DNA of 64,000 bases. Origin: Metaruminococcus_A gallistercoris (GTDB taxonomy: Bacteria; Bacillota; Clostridia; Oscillospirales; Ruminococcaceae). Shown here in pieces: positions 16,332-25,284 of the stretch. Under the pieces are notes generated by a model. That model worked only from the letters and a program-made list of their open reading frames with translations, had not been told where the DNA came from and searched no databases. The stretch's first letter is position 1, and each line of letters opens with the position of its first letter. The translations under genes and the position numbers were made by a program. The stretch spans positions 62,001 through 126,000 of the forward strand of contig CAJFNQ010000011.1 of assembly GCA_904394975.1 (NCBI GenBank). The letters run 5' to 3'.

Positions 16332-17705
16332 TTATGAAGCAATGTGCAAAACCAACGTTGCAATTCGCAGTGCAAACAGCGCAAACGCAATCCACATAAC
16401 CGGATGGATCTCTTTGATCTTGCCGGTGCAGACTTTGAGGATAACCCAAGCAACAATACCGAACATAATACCATTCGCAATCGAAGAGGTGAACGGCATC
16501 ATGATCAAAGCAAGGAATCCACCAAGTACGTCTGCGATATCGCCTTCAAATTTCATCTTGGAAACGGACTTCATCATAAGAAGGCCGACAAACACAAGCG
16601 CCGGAGCAGTTGCAAAGCTCGGGATGGCGAGGAAGATCGGGGACAGGAAGAGCGCTACCAGGAAGAGAACTGCAGTGGAGATCGCGGTCAGACCAGTACG
16701 GCCGCCTTCTGCAACACCTGCGGTGGACTCAACATAGCTGGTAACGGTAGAAGTACCGAGGCAAGCGCCTGCGACAGTACCGATCGCGTCACTCATCAGA
16801 GCAGCGCCGACTTTCGGCAGTTTGCCGTCTTTATCCAGCATATTGCCCTGCTCTGCCACACCGATCAGGGTGCCGACTGTATCGAACAGGTCAACAAACA
16901 GGAACGCAAAGACGATTACGGCAAAGTTCAGGATGTTGGAAGCCGCAAAACTAAAGTCAAACTGGAAGAAGGTCGGAGCAAGAGACGGCGGAAGGATACC
17001 GCTGCTGAAGTTCGGAATCAGGGAATACACTTCCGCGTCAGGGTTGACCACATACCAGCCGGCGAGTTCAGCAATAATGCCGAGCACCCAGGTAATGAGG
17101 ATACCCCAAAGGATGGAACCTTTGACACGGTAATGCCACATAATGCCAACAATCAGAAGGCCAACCAGAGCCAGAACGACCTGCGGAGAAGAGAAATCGC
17201 CGATAGCAACCAGGTTGGAAGCGTCATCTTTCACAACGCCAGCGCCTTTGAGGCCGACAATCGCGATAAACAGACCGATACCTGCGGAAATACCGAGTTT
17301 GAGGTTTGCCGGAACACTGTTGACCAGTGCTTCACGGAACTTAAAGGCGGACAGGATGATGAAGATAACACCCTCGACCAGGATAGCCGCCAGCGCGACC
17401 TTCCACGGGTCTTTGATGCCCATTTCGGTGAGCATCGGACAGACCGTATAGGCAAAATACGCGTTAAGGCCCATACCGGAAGCCAATGCGACCGGGTAGT
17501 TTGCGAACACGCCCATGATGATGGTAGCAAATGCAGCAGAAACAGCGGTTGCGGTAAAGACAGCGCCCTGGTCCATGCCTGCAGCAGCCAGCATGGTGGG
17601 ATTGACCGCCAGGATATACGCCATGGACAGAAAGGTCGTAATACCCGCAATAATCTCTGTTCTGACATTTGTGCCGTGTTCCTTCAGTTTAAAAAACTTT
17701 TCCAA
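16332..17705 (-). CDS. NCS2/AzgA-type purine permease
   Basis: A 457-residue membrane protein with about 12-14 hydrophobic segments. The N-terminal EIIAGITTFLSMAYILAVNP (residues 18-37) and the GMGLNAYFAYTVC segment (about 77-89) are typical of the AzgA-like branch (PbuG/PbuO, hypoxanthine/guanine/adenine uptake); LGTSTVTSYVESTAG (about 314-328) is also conserved. It acts in the cytoplasmic membrane as a proton-coupled nucleobase importer, by family. It is a single leftward gene. I found no purine riboswitch in its short leader. Which purine is carried cannot be told. Confidence 0.9.
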   Translation of the reverse strand: MEKFFKLKEHGTNVRTEIIAGITTFLSMAYILAVNPTMLAAAGMDQGAVFTATAVSAAFATIIMGVFANYPVALASGMGLNAYFAYTVCPMLTEMGIKDPWKVALAAILVEGVIFIILSAFKFREALVNSVPANLKLGISAGIGLFIAIVGLKGAGVVKDDASNLVAIGDFSSPQVVLALVGLLIVGIMWHYRVKGSILWGILITWVLGIIAELAGWYVVNPDAEVYSLIPNFSSGILPPSLAPTFFQFDFSFAASNILNFAVIVFAFLFVDLFDTVGTLIGVAEQGNMLDKDGKLPKVGAALMSDAIGTVAGACLGTSTVTSYVESTAGVAEGGRTGLTAISTAVLFLVALFLSPIFLAIPSFATAPALVFVGLLMMKSVSKMKFEGDIADVLGGFLALIMMPFTSSIANGIMFGIVAWVILKVCTGKIKEIHPVMWIAFALFALRIATLVLHIAS

Positions 17706-17998
17706 AGGTTACACCCCCACAAAATAAAATCCTCTTTTCACCCCAAATTATAGCATTACAGGACAAAAAGAGACATTTGTTTACAGGTCAAGTATAGCAA
17801 TAACTTTATATAAAAGCAATACTTTTGTAACAAAATTTTAAAATTTGAGAAGGATTTTTTTAAGGCCGAACCGTCATAACAAAAAAACCGGCTTTAACGC
17901 CGATGATTGCCGCAATGCGGTCATCCGTGTCCATTCAGCAAAGGTATTTTCCATTGTTATTTACAATAGCTGCAATTCATATATGGCCGCCGTTTTTC
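17706..17998. other. Divergent intergenic region, permease/Bce module
   Basis: AT-rich and without a supported gene. On the minus strand an extended -10 (TGCTATAAT, at about 17746-17754) lies 40 bases before the permease start, without a good -35. No riboswitch fold was recognised. Confidence 0.4.
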
Positions 17999-18027
17999 TT
18001 GATTTTCACCCGGAATCACTCTATACT
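17999..18027 (+). promoter_or_regulatory. Promoter of the Bce-type two-component genes
   Basis: TTGATT (17999-18004), 17 bases, TATACT (18022-18027). The start near 18034 gives a leader of about 45 bases to the response regulator ATG. Confidence 0.6.
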
Positions 18028-18079
18028 AAAACAGGAAACGCACAGGTGCGGGTATCAACATACAGATGAGGGGGATTCT

Positions 18080-18757
18080 ATGTATCGGATATTCATTGTG
18101 GAAGACGACGCCGTCATCGCGCAGGCGCTTGCCGGTGCGCTCACCCAATGGGGATACGAAGTGAAAACGGCAGAAAATTTTCAAAACATCACGGAAGAAT
18201 TCACTCTCTTTCAGCCGCATTTGGTTTTGATGGACATCGGCCTGCCGTTTTTTAACGGCTATCACTGGTGTTCCGAGATTCGCCGGCGTTCCAAAACGCC
18301 CATTGTGTTCATCTCCTCCGCGAGCGATAACATGAACATCGTAATGGCTATCAATATGGGCGGCGATGATTTCATTACAAAGCCGTTCGACCTAAACGTA
18401 GCCGTCGCCAAAGTGCAGGCCATGCTCCGCCGCACCTATGATTTTCAGGGGCAGACCAATGTGCTCGAACACCGCGGGGCTATCCTCAACCTGGGAGACG
18501 CCACACTGGAATATCAGGGGAAAAAAATTGACCTCACTAAAAATGAATTTAAAATTCTGCAGCTGCTGCTTGAAAACAAAGGGCACACGGTCGAACGGGA
18601 CGCCATTATGCAGCGGCTGTGGGAAAGCGAAAGCTTTATTGACGACAACACCCTGTCGGTGAACATGACAAGACTGCGCCGTAAGCTGGAAGACCTCGGG
18701 CTCGGGCAGTTCATCCTTACCAAAAAGGGTGTCGGTTACCTTATAAAGGAGGACTGA
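18080..18757 (+). CDS. OmpR/PhoB-family response regulator (BceR-like)
   Basis: A 225-residue regulator starting at the ATG at 18080 with GAGGGGG before it. The receiver domain has the acidic pocket EDD (8-10), phospho-acceptor Asp52 in LMDIGLP and a Lys in ITKPFD; the C-terminal winged helix carries NEFKILQLLLEN and VNMTRLRRKLE. The neighbouring kinase with a minimal sensor loop and the ABC pair identify a Bce-type module, in which the regulator activates the transporter genes upon peptide antibiotic stress. A matching operator is present at 19854-19869. Confidence 0.92.
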   Translation: MYRIFIVEDDAVIAQALAGALTQWGYEVKTAENFQNITEEFTLFQPHLVLMDIGLPFFNGYHWCSEIRRRSKTPIVFISSASDNMNIVMAINMGGDDFITKPFDLNVAVAKVQAMLRRTYDFQGQTNVLEHRGAILNLGDATLEYQGKKIDLTKNEFKILQLLLENKGHTVERDAIMQRLWESESFIDDNTLSVNMTRLRRKLEDLGLGQFILTKKGVGYLIKED

Positions 18758-18758
18758 A

Positions 18759-19796
18759 ATGCGCACAAGCCCCTACCACCGTTTCTCTAATGTGCTGTTT
18801 GCTTATCTGCGTCATCGGTTAAAAGCGGCAATCGCTTTTACTTTGGTTTTTTTCATTTTCTTCCTCCTATTCTGGCTCTGCGGTTATGATATGGGCATCT
18901 ACCTGTATGCAATCATCCTTTCCTGTACAGTTGTGGGGATCATGCTGGTCTACGACCTTTCCAGATACTGGAGAAGAGACCGTGAACTGCAAAACCTCTA
19001 CCGGAGCATTGATGTGACGCTGGAGCTTATGCCGAAAGCCGCCCATCTGCTGGAACAGGATTATCAGGATCTCATTCAGGCGCTGTTTATCCGCAAGCAG
19101 GTGCTCGCTCTGGAAGCGGATCGCCGGGCAGAAGAAACCTCCGATTATTACACCATGTGGGCGCACCAGATCAAAACGCCCATCTCCGCCATGCGGCTGC
19201 TGCTCCAGTCGGCGCGGACAGAGCATCCTGGCCTTCCGGCTGCGGAAATGGAGCAGGAGCTGTTTAAAATTGAGCAATATGTGGAAATGGTGCTGCAATA
19301 CCTGCGGCTGGAAAGTATGAACGCCGACCTGGTGCTGCGCGAATACCCGCTGGAAGATTTGGTCAAACAGGCCGTCAAGCGGTATTCCTCTTCCTTCATC
19401 TACCGGAAAATCAGCCTTCGCATGGAACCGCTCGATTGCCCGGTTCTCACCGATGAAAAATGGACCGTTTTTGTGTTGGAACAGCTGCTCTCGAATGCGC
19501 TCAAATACACCCCGAAAGGCGAGATACGCATTTACATGGACTCCGCAAAGAAAAACACACTGGTCATTGAAGACACCGGCATCGGCATTCAGGAGGAAGA
19601 CATCCCGCGGATCTTTGACCGGGGTTTTACCGGCTACAACGGGAGGATGGACAAAAAATCCACCGGGATCGGGCTGTATCTCTGCCGGCGCATCCTCACA
19701 AAGCTGGGGCACAGCATCCGCATTGAGTCGCAGGTCGGAAAAGGAACGAAAGTTTTCGTCTGCTTCGCACGGGAAAAAATCGAGATCCAGTCGTGA
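18759..19796 (+). CDS. Intramembrane-sensing histidine kinase (BceS-like)
   Basis: A 345-residue kinase starting one base after the regulator stop, with AAGGAGG upstream. Two transmembrane helices (about 22-41 and 46-66) leave an external loop of only a few residues, the hallmark of intramembrane-sensing kinases that receive signals from a partner ABC transporter. The phosphorylated His136 lies in MWAHQIKTPI, and the ATPase domain has the N-box (LLSNALKYTPKG), G1 (DTGIGI) and G2 (STGIGLYL) motifs. It should control the phosphorylation of the preceding regulator. Confidence 0.92.
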   Translation: MRTSPYHRFSNVLFAYLRHRLKAAIAFTLVFFIFFLLFWLCGYDMGIYLYAIILSCTVVGIMLVYDLSRYWRRDRELQNLYRSIDVTLELMPKAAHLLEQDYQDLIQALFIRKQVLALEADRRAEETSDYYTMWAHQIKTPISAMRLLLQSARTEHPGLPAAEMEQELFKIEQYVEMVLQYLRLESMNADLVLREYPLEDLVKQAVKRYSSSFIYRKISLRMEPLDCPVLTDEKWTVFVLEQLLSNALKYTPKGEIRIYMDSAKKNTLVIEDTGIGIQEEDIPRIFDRGFTGYNGRMDKKSTGIGLYLCRRILTKLGHSIRIESQVGKGTKVFVCFAREKIEIQS

Positions 19797-19853
19797 TATT
19801 ACGGGCCTTTGTGCCGTTACACCACCATTTCAGACAACAAACGAGATATCATC

Positions 19854-19869
19854 CTTACAAAACTGTAAG
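19854..19869. promoter_or_regulatory. BceR-like operator before the ABC transporter
   Basis: CTTACA-AAAC-TGTAAG is a perfect inverted repeat that fits the TnACA-N4-TGTAA pattern I recall for BceR-like regulators. A TATAAG at 19885-19890 could be the -10, with the right half of the repeat occupying the -35 area. The placement separates the constitutive regulator/kinase genes from the inducible transporter genes. Confidence 0.65.
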
Positions 19870-19983
19870 ATTTGGAAAAAGAAATATAAGCCGAACCTAT
19901 GGCAGCGCATTTCTTTTTTTCTTACAATAAAAACAGTCGGACGGCCGAGCGCCGTCAAAACCAATTACGGGAGGATCTGTTCC

Positions 19984-20751
19984 ATGCCATTGCTGGAAGT
20001 CAAGAATGTGAAAAAAATATACACCACCCGCTTCGGAGGGAACAAGGTACAAGCGCTGTCCAACGTTTCCTTTTCAGTTGAGGAAGGGGAATACGTTGCC
20101 ATCATGGGGGAATCCGGCTCCGGTAAAACCACCCTGCTCAACATCCTCGCTTCGCTGGATAAACCCACGACCGGCGAGGTGCTGCTGGAGGGGCGCGATA
20201 TTGTAAGCATCCGCGACCGGGAAATTTCGGCTTTCCGCCGCAACCATCTCGGCTTTGTATTTCAGGATTTCAACCTGCTAGACACCTTTTCCCTGCGGGA
20301 CAACATCTTTCTCCCGCTGGTCCTTTCCCGCACCCCTTACCGGGAGATGGAAGCAAGGCTGAAACCGCTTGCTCAAAAGCTGGAAATCTCGGAACTGCTG
20401 GATAAATTCCCCTACGAAGTTTCCGGCGGACAAAAACAGCGCGCGGCAGTCGCACGAGCCCTCATAACCCGCCCGCGCCTAGTGCTGGCCGATGAACCCA
20501 CCGGCGCGCTGGATTCCAAAGCCGCAACCCATCTGCTGCAGCTCTTTTCTGAGATCAACGCAGAAGGTCAGACCATCTTTATGGTCACCCACTCGGTCAA
20601 CGCGGCAAGCCATGCGGGGCGTGTACTCTTCATTAAGGATGGAGAGGTCTTCCACCAAATTTACCGGGGTTCCATGACCAACGAAAAAATGTACCAGAAG
20701 ATCTCCGACGCGCTCACGGCGCTTTCCACAGGAGGTGCGGAGGTTGAATAG
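19984..20751 (+). CDS. ABC transporter ATP-binding protein (BceA-like)
   Basis: A 255-residue ATPase starting at the ATG at 19984 behind GGGAGG. Walker A GESGSGKTT is at 42-50, the Q-loop lies in FVFQDFNLLD, the signature is VSGGQKQR and Walker B is LVLADEPTGALD. It belongs to the MacB/LolD/BceA class that partners FtsX-like permeases. With the downstream permease it would remove or release peptide antibiotics from their lipid targets and signal to the kinase. An upstream in-frame extension exists but lacks homology and overlaps the operator region. Confidence 0.92.
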   Translation: MPLLEVKNVKKIYTTRFGGNKVQALSNVSFSVEEGEYVAIMGESGSGKTTLLNILASLDKPTTGEVLLEGRDIVSIRDREISAFRRNHLGFVFQDFNLLDTFSLRDNIFLPLVLSRTPYREMEARLKPLAQKLEISELLDKFPYEVSGGQKQRAAVARALITRPRLVLADEPTGALDSKAATHLLQLFSEINAEGQTIFMVTHSVNAASHAGRVLFIKDGEVFHQIYRGSMTNEKMYQKISDALTALSTGGAEVE

Positions 20752-22720
20752 CCTGTTTTTTTACCCCAGACTGGCTGCGCAGAATCTGCGCAAGAATTTA
20801 AAAACCTATCTGCCGTATATGCTCTCCGCCATCTGCACCATCGGCATGTTCTATTCCATGCTGTTTATTTCCAATAATCCAGGACTCAGGGATATGCCGG
20901 GCGCCTCTACCCTGCCGGCTTTTTTCGGGCTGGGTAGCATCATTGTGGGGCTGTTTGCTTTCTTCCTGCTGTTTTATACCAACAGCTTTCTCATTAAGCG
21001 AAGAAAAAAAGAACTGGGGCTTTACTGTATCCTCGGTATGGAGAAAAAGCACATTGCCAAGGTGCTGTTTTTCGAGGTGCTGTTCACAGCGGTCATCTCC
21101 ATCGCCGGTGGGATTTTCGGCGGCATTCTGTTCAGCCGGCTGCTTTATATGCTCCTGCTGTATCTGCTCGGCGTCCCAACCGCGATCAGCTTTACCCTCT
21201 CGCCCGTTTCAATCCTGTCAACATTGATCCTGTTCCTTGTGATCTTCGGGTTTACTCTGCTGTCTGACCTGTGGCAGATCCGAATCGCGAATCCAATCGA
21301 CCTGATGCGCTCAAGCGCAAAGGGTGAAAAAGAGCCAAAGACCCGGTGGGTACTTGCCGTGTTCGGCGTTCTCTTCCTGGGGGCAGGCTATCTGCTGGCG
21401 CAGTCCTGTTCCAGCCCCCTTGACGTCATGAGTTTGTTTTTCCTCGCCGTAATCTGTGTCATCACCGGTACCTATCTGCTGTTTATCGCGGGCAGTATCT
21501 TAATTTTGAAATTCCTGAAAAAGAAAAAGAGCTTTTACTACAAGCCAAATAACTTTACTGCAGTTTCCGGTATGATCTACCGAATGAAGCAGAATGCTGC
21601 AGGACTCGCAAGCATCTGCATCCTCAGCACAATGGTGCTGGTCACTGTCTCCACCACTGTTTCCATGTTCGTGGGAAAAGACGACATGCTCCGCCAGCAA
21701 TACCCGTTGGATTTTCAGGCTTACCTGGAAGATTCCCTGACAGAAGAAGGGCTAACACTGGATCAGACCGAAGAACGGTTTAACCAGATTGCCGAAAAAG
21801 TTCTTGCCGAAAACGGCGTGGAAGCCCAAAACTACACATCCTACACCACAGCAAGCTATTATGTTGACATCAAAGAGGACCGTGTTTCGGGTGAAGGGGT
21901 GTCTTTTCTGGAGTTCATGCCGCTTGAGGACTACAACAAACTGGAGGGCACAGACGTTTCACTGAAATCCAACGAGCTCCTTTTGTTTTCCGCCACCAAT
22001 CAAGAATACACATACGACACAATAACCATCGGCGGCACGGAATTTGACGTGACTGTGATCGACCATATCGGAGATTCCACCAAAATGGATATTGACATCG
22101 GCGCAAGCTACTATATCATCATCATCAAAGATATGAATCTTCTCAAGCAGATGCCCGAATTGATCTACCAGGGGACTGATGTTCCGAAAGATTCCTCCAC
22201 CCGCTACGTCGGGTTTGACATCAGCGACGAAAGCAAGCTGGAATCCGTCAACGACGCGCTCTTCCGCGCAATAGAGCCGGAAAACATGCGTGTAGTCTCC
22301 TTGTATGACGTCCGAATGAATTGGTACCAGCTTTACAGTGGTTTTCTGTTCATCGGCATCTTCCTCGGCGCGCTGTTTTTGATGGCGACCGTGCTCATCA
22401 TCTACTACAAGCAGATTTCAGAAGGATATGACGACCGCGAACGGTTTGACATTATGCAAAAGGTCGGTCTCAGCAAAAAAGAGGTTCGCAAGACCATTCA
22501 CAAACAGATTATTATGATCTTCTTCCTGCCGATTCTTGTAGCAGTCATCCACCTTGTTGTCGCGTTTCACGCCATCCGCATCCTGTTGTTTATCTTCGGG
22601 CTTACCAACGTTGGGCTGTTTGTCCTTTGCACAGCCGTTACCATACTCATTTTCGTTGCGGTATATACAGCAGTTTATCTGCTGACCGCACGCACCTACT
22701 ACCGAATTGTAGAACATTAG
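20744..22720 (+). CDS. FtsX-like ABC permease (BceB-like)
   Basis: A membrane permease of about 658 residues. The TTG at 20744 is the likely start because AGGAGG (20730-20735) ends eight bases before it; an upstream GTG at 20735 is possible. Hydrophobic segments are grouped as four near the N-terminus, two more by residue 250, one before and three after a large hydrophilic domain (about residues 315-530), matching the ten-helix BceB layout with its extracellular domain. It overlaps the ATPase gene by eight bases. Peptide antibiotic detoxification and sensing is inferred from the module. Confidence 0.9.
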   Translation: MNSLFFYPRLAAQNLRKNLKTYLPYMLSAICTIGMFYSMLFISNNPGLRDMPGASTLPAFFGLGSIIVGLFAFFLLFYTNSFLIKRRKKELGLYCILGMEKKHIAKVLFFEVLFTAVISIAGGIFGGILFSRLLYMLLLYLLGVPTAISFTLSPVSILSTLILFLVIFGFTLLSDLWQIRIANPIDLMRSSAKGEKEPKTRWVLAVFGVLFLGAGYLLAQSCSSPLDVMSLFFLAVICVITGTYLLFIAGSILILKFLKKKKSFYYKPNNFTAVSGMIYRMKQNAAGLASICILSTMVLVTVSTTVSMFVGKDDMLRQQYPLDFQAYLEDSLTEEGLTLDQTEERFNQIAEKVLAENGVEAQNYTSYTTASYYVDIKEDRVSGEGVSFLEFMPLEDYNKLEGTDVSLKSNELLLFSATNQEYTYDTITIGGTEFDVTVIDHIGDSTKMDIDIGASYYIIIIKDMNLLKQMPELIYQGTDVPKDSSTRYVGFDISDESKLESVNDALFRAIEPENMRVVSLYDVRMNWYQLYSGFLFIGIFLGALFLMATVLIIYYKQISEGYDDRERFDIMQKVGLSKKEVRKTIHKQIIMIFFLPILVAVIHLVVAFHAIRILLFIFGLTNVGLFVLCTAVTILIFVAVYTAVYLLTARTYYRIVEH

Positions 22721-22734
22721 AAAGCGAGGGCCAT

Positions 22735-22875
22735 ATGAACCGTGAAACACCACTTAAAAAAGGAGTTTATTTTACGCTGTTTTTATGCATCGGAGCAGGC
22801 ATTCTGCTCATCTCGCTCATCGGCGCACTCATTAACGTGTGCTCCCCAAAACGCCAGACTCCTCCCATCATATAA
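22735..22875 (+). CDS. Small single-span membrane protein
   Basis: A 46-residue protein with ATG at 22735 and GCGAGGG five bases upstream, 14 bases after the permease stop. A basic N-terminus (MNRETPLKKG) is followed by one hydrophobic helix (about residues 11-33) and a short polar tail. I do not recognise a family. Its place as the last gene before the module terminator suggests an accessory of the Bce-type transporter. Evidence is the ribosome binding site, spacing and membrane helix. Confidence 0.6.
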   Translation: MNRETPLKKGVYFTLFLCIGAGILLISLIGALINVCSPKRQTPPII

Positions 22876-22898
22876 ACCCAAGCCTTAAAAAGGCGCGG

Positions 22899-22939
22899 AA
22901 AGGGGCAGCCGGTCAAACCGGCTGCCCCTTTCTGTTTTT
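22899..22939 (+). terminator. Terminator of the Bce-type module
   Basis: A perfect 14-bp stem (AAAGGGGCAGCCGG and its complement, three-base loop) followed by TCTGTTTTT. The symmetric stem may also stop the convergent rhodanese gene. Confidence 0.9.
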
Positions 22940-22954
22940 ACTTAATTTTGCATC

Positions 22955-23338
22955 TTATTGCTCGATTTCATACGGCCAGGTGGTTATGCCTCCGAATTCA
23001 TACACGCCGGTATAACCCAACGCGGCCAAAGACTGGGCAGCCGTTTTGCTGCGGTTCCCGCTGCGGCAGTAGACAAGCACCGTTGTATCCTTTCCCGGTA
23101 TCACTTGAGCCGCGGTCTCTTCGGTAATACTTCCCACCGGCAGCAACACCGCACCGGGGATATGCCCGCTGTCGTACTCACTTTGTTCCCGCACATCCAA
23201 AATCAGCACGTTGTGTGTATCCATCATCTCTTTCGCCTGTTCCTGACTGACCTGCTGATAGCCGCTTTCCCCGGCTGTTCCAGCACATCCGGTCAGCAGA
23301 AATAAAATTACCAACAGCATGGGCAGCATCCGTTTCAT
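22955..23338 (-). CDS. Rhodanese-domain lipoprotein
   Basis: A 127-residue exported protein. A lipoprotein signal with lipobox LLTGC (Cys18) anchors it outside the membrane. The single rhodanese domain has LILDVREQSEYDSGHIPGA (45-63) and the active-site loop CRSGNRS with Cys91. It would handle sulfane sulfur, or act in an unknown sulfur or redox role outside the cell. It is a single leftward gene with its own promoter. Substrate unknown. Confidence 0.88.
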   Translation of the reverse strand: MKRMLPMLLVILFLLTGCAGTAGESGYQQVSQEQAKEMMDTHNVLILDVREQSEYDSGHIPGAVLLPVGSITEETAAQVIPGKDTTVLVYCRSGNRSKTAAQSLAALGYTGVYEFGGITTWPYEIEQ

Positions 23339-23377
23339 CTATAACATCACCTCAATTTTTCGCAATCAACTGGACCC

Positions 23378-23406
23378 ATTATAACAGAAACCGATTGCGG
23401 CAACAA
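23378..23406 (-). promoter_or_regulatory. Promoter of the rhodanese lipoprotein gene
   Basis: Minus strand TTGTTG (23401-23406), 17 bases, TATAAT (23378-23383), about 35 bases before the ATG. Confidence 0.5.
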
Positions 23407-23588
23407 CAATCTTTCGCTAAAGCGGTTACCCCCGCAGAATTCCGTGAAATCTTTTCCGACCGTTCCCAACATTCCGCTGTTTTACGCCGCCAACAGGCCA
23501 GGCACTGCCTTTAGAGTAAAAAACAACATCCGGACAAACAAAAAACACTTCATTGATTCATAAACTGAACCGAAAGGTGTGTGTTGCA

Positions 23589-24278
23589 ATGTTTACCATG
23601 TTATTTTCTTTTCTCTGTTCCAACCTGTTATATTTCGCTCTGCACATTGAAGGGCACGGTTCCTTTCCCAAACCGCTCTCCCCCAAACGGGAACAGGAAT
23701 GCTTTGAACGGATGGCGGCGGGAGACGAATCCGCGCGAACGGAACTGATTGAGCACAACCTGCGCCTGGTCGCGCATATCATTAAAAAATATTACGCATC
23801 ATCAAACGACCAGGATGACCTGATCTCCATCGGAACGATCGGGCTGGTCAAGGCGGTGAACACCTTTCAGAATTCGAAAGGCACACGCTTTGCCACCTAT
23901 GCTTCCCGGTGTATTGAAAATGAAATCCTCATGTATTTCCGCAATTTAAAAAAGAGCGCCGGAGATGTTTACATCAGTGACCCCATTGACACAGACAAAG
24001 ACGGAAACGCGCTGACCATGATGGACATCATCTCCGACGACGAAGAAAGCATGGTGGACAGTCTCGACTTAAAATTCCGCCGCCAGCAACTGTATGAATA
24101 CATACAAAAATGCCTTTCTTCCAGAGAGCGCACCATCATCGTCCTGCGTTACGGTCTTGGCGGGCAGAAAGCGCTCACCCAACGGGAAGTGGCAAAAAAG
24201 CTGGGGATCTCCCGTTCCTATGTATCCCGCATTGAAAAAAAGGCTCTTTTGGCTCTGCGCGGCGAATTTGAACGATGA
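23589..24278 (+). CDS. sigK: RNA polymerase sporulation sigma factor SigK (pro-sigma-K)
   Basis: A 229-residue sigma-70 family factor for late mother-cell gene expression. From the ATG at 23589 the first ~20 residues are hydrophobic (LFSFLCSNLLYFALHI), resembling the pro-sequence removed by SpoIVFB in B. subtilis; then come FPKPLS, the region 2 motif LIEHNLRLVAHIIKKY, DLISIGTIGL and the region 4 helix-turn-helix REVAKKLGISRSYVSRIEKKA. The gene is continuous, unlike the skin-interrupted sigK of B. subtilis and C. difficile. It indicates endospore formation. An alternative start at 23553 would only lengthen the N-terminus. Confidence 0.94.
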   Translation: MFTMLFSFLCSNLLYFALHIEGHGSFPKPLSPKREQECFERMAAGDESARTELIEHNLRLVAHIIKKYYASSNDQDDLISIGTIGLVKAVNTFQNSKGTRFATYASRCIENEILMYFRNLKKSAGDVYISDPIDTDKDGNALTMMDIISDDEESMVDSLDLKFRRQQLYEYIQKCLSSRERTIIVLRYGLGGQKALTQREVAKKLGISRSYVSRIEKKALLALRGEFER

Positions 24279-24332
24279 AAAATCTTCGGGATTCGCACCC
24301 GACCTCAGCATCGGCGATACCGCCGCAGTCTT

Positions 24333-24382
24333 AAAAAGCCGCCCGGAAGTTCCGATTTCACGGGTTTCCGGGCGGCTTTTTT
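24333..24382 (+). terminator. Terminator of sigK
   Basis: Long stem AAAAGCCGCCCGGAA with TTCCGGGCGGCTTTT, followed by T-residues. It lies between convergent genes and may serve both. Confidence 0.88.
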
Positions 24383-24409
24383 AAGGTTATAGCGAGCACT
24401 CAAAGCAAA

Positions 24410-25144
24410 TCAATGGCGGTTCAAATAACCTTCCATGGTGTATCGGCCGCGGTCTTCGGTTGATTTCCCATATTGGATGGCACGCTTTGGGCATTCGTTG
24501 ATGCAACGCAGGCACTGGTAACACCGTTTGCCCCAGCTGGGGCGGCCATCCACAAGGGTGATGGTCCCGACGGGACAGTGTTTGGCACAAAGCCCACAGC
24601 CGTTGCACGCATCGGTTGTAAAAAAGGCTTTGGTGCTGCGGGCAAACCGGTTGAATCCGAAATTGACTAAGTTGGATTTCAGCCACGCATGAGAACCCTC
24701 TTCCACCCGATATACCTTTTTCTTTTCCAGAACCTCACGGGCGAGGGTTTGGATCTGCTTTGAAGCCGCATCAATCTTGCGCTGTATGGTCTGGTCATCG
24801 TCCACATCGCTGCCGATGATGTAATTGTTCGGCATGACCAGACTGTAGCTGCTGCACAGCGGGTAGAGCGCCGACAGCTTTTTCATCGCGTACCCCGCTT
24901 CCTCCCCGCAGGTGCAGACACCGAAGGTGAACGCATCGGTCCTGCTCAACTTCTGCACAAAGGAAAGCATCGGTTCCGGGGCACCCCAAGCATAAACGGG
25001 AAATACCAGGCCGATTCGGGACTGACGCCCTACGTCCGGCACCTGGTCCAGTGTGGATATGTCGACCGCTTCATCGCCTGTGAGAGCGGCGATCTGCTCT
25101 GCCGCCCACCGGGAATTTCCGGTACCAGAAAAATAAAAAATCAT
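24410..25144 (-). CDS. EFR1-type ferredoxin-flavodoxin protein
   Basis: A 244-residue protein combining an N-terminal flavodoxin-like domain (YFSGTGNSRWAAEQIA, residues 4-19, FMN phosphate loop) with two C-terminal 4Fe-4S motifs, CNGCGLCAKHCP and CYQCLRCINECP. This architecture is annotated as EFR1 family ferredoxin in Clostridia and should be a cytoplasmic electron carrier. The partner enzyme is unknown; a tandem flavodoxin protein lies 0.7 kb away in the same direction. The intervening XRE regulator may control one or both. Confidence 0.88.
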   Translation of the reverse strand: MIFYFSGTGNSRWAAEQIAALTGDEAVDISTLDQVPDVGRQSRIGLVFPVYAWGAPEPMLSFVQKLSRTDAFTFGVCTCGEEAGYAMKKLSALYPLCSSYSLVMPNNYIIGSDVDDDQTIQRKIDAASKQIQTLAREVLEKKKVYRVEEGSHAWLKSNLVNFGFNRFARSTKAFFTTDACNGCGLCAKHCPVGTITLVDGRPSWGKRCYQCLRCINECPKRAIQYGKSTEDRGRYTMEGYLNRH

Positions 25145-25284
25145 TCCGTCAACCTTTTTTTACACTCATTTTTATCATTCACAGAGATATTGTTCCCATT
25201 TTCAGAATAAAGCCTGCCCCAAAACCGGCGCGCACAATCATCCGCGCCACGGATTTCGCACCGCTCTGAGATGAGCACATCCTC

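Noticed and set aside
16344..17753. 469-codon open frame on the plus strand opposite the NCS2 permease
   Set aside because: Antisense to a conserved permease, with a charged, low-homology translation typical of shadow frames; no ribosome binding site.
17706..17830. Purine riboswitch before the NCS2 permease
   Set aside because: The conserved purine aptamer core was not found in the short leader on the minus strand.
18080..22875. Antibiotic biosynthesis gene cluster around the Bce-type module
   Set aside because: No precursor peptide, modification enzyme or protease gene is adjacent; the module alone is a sensing and resistance system.
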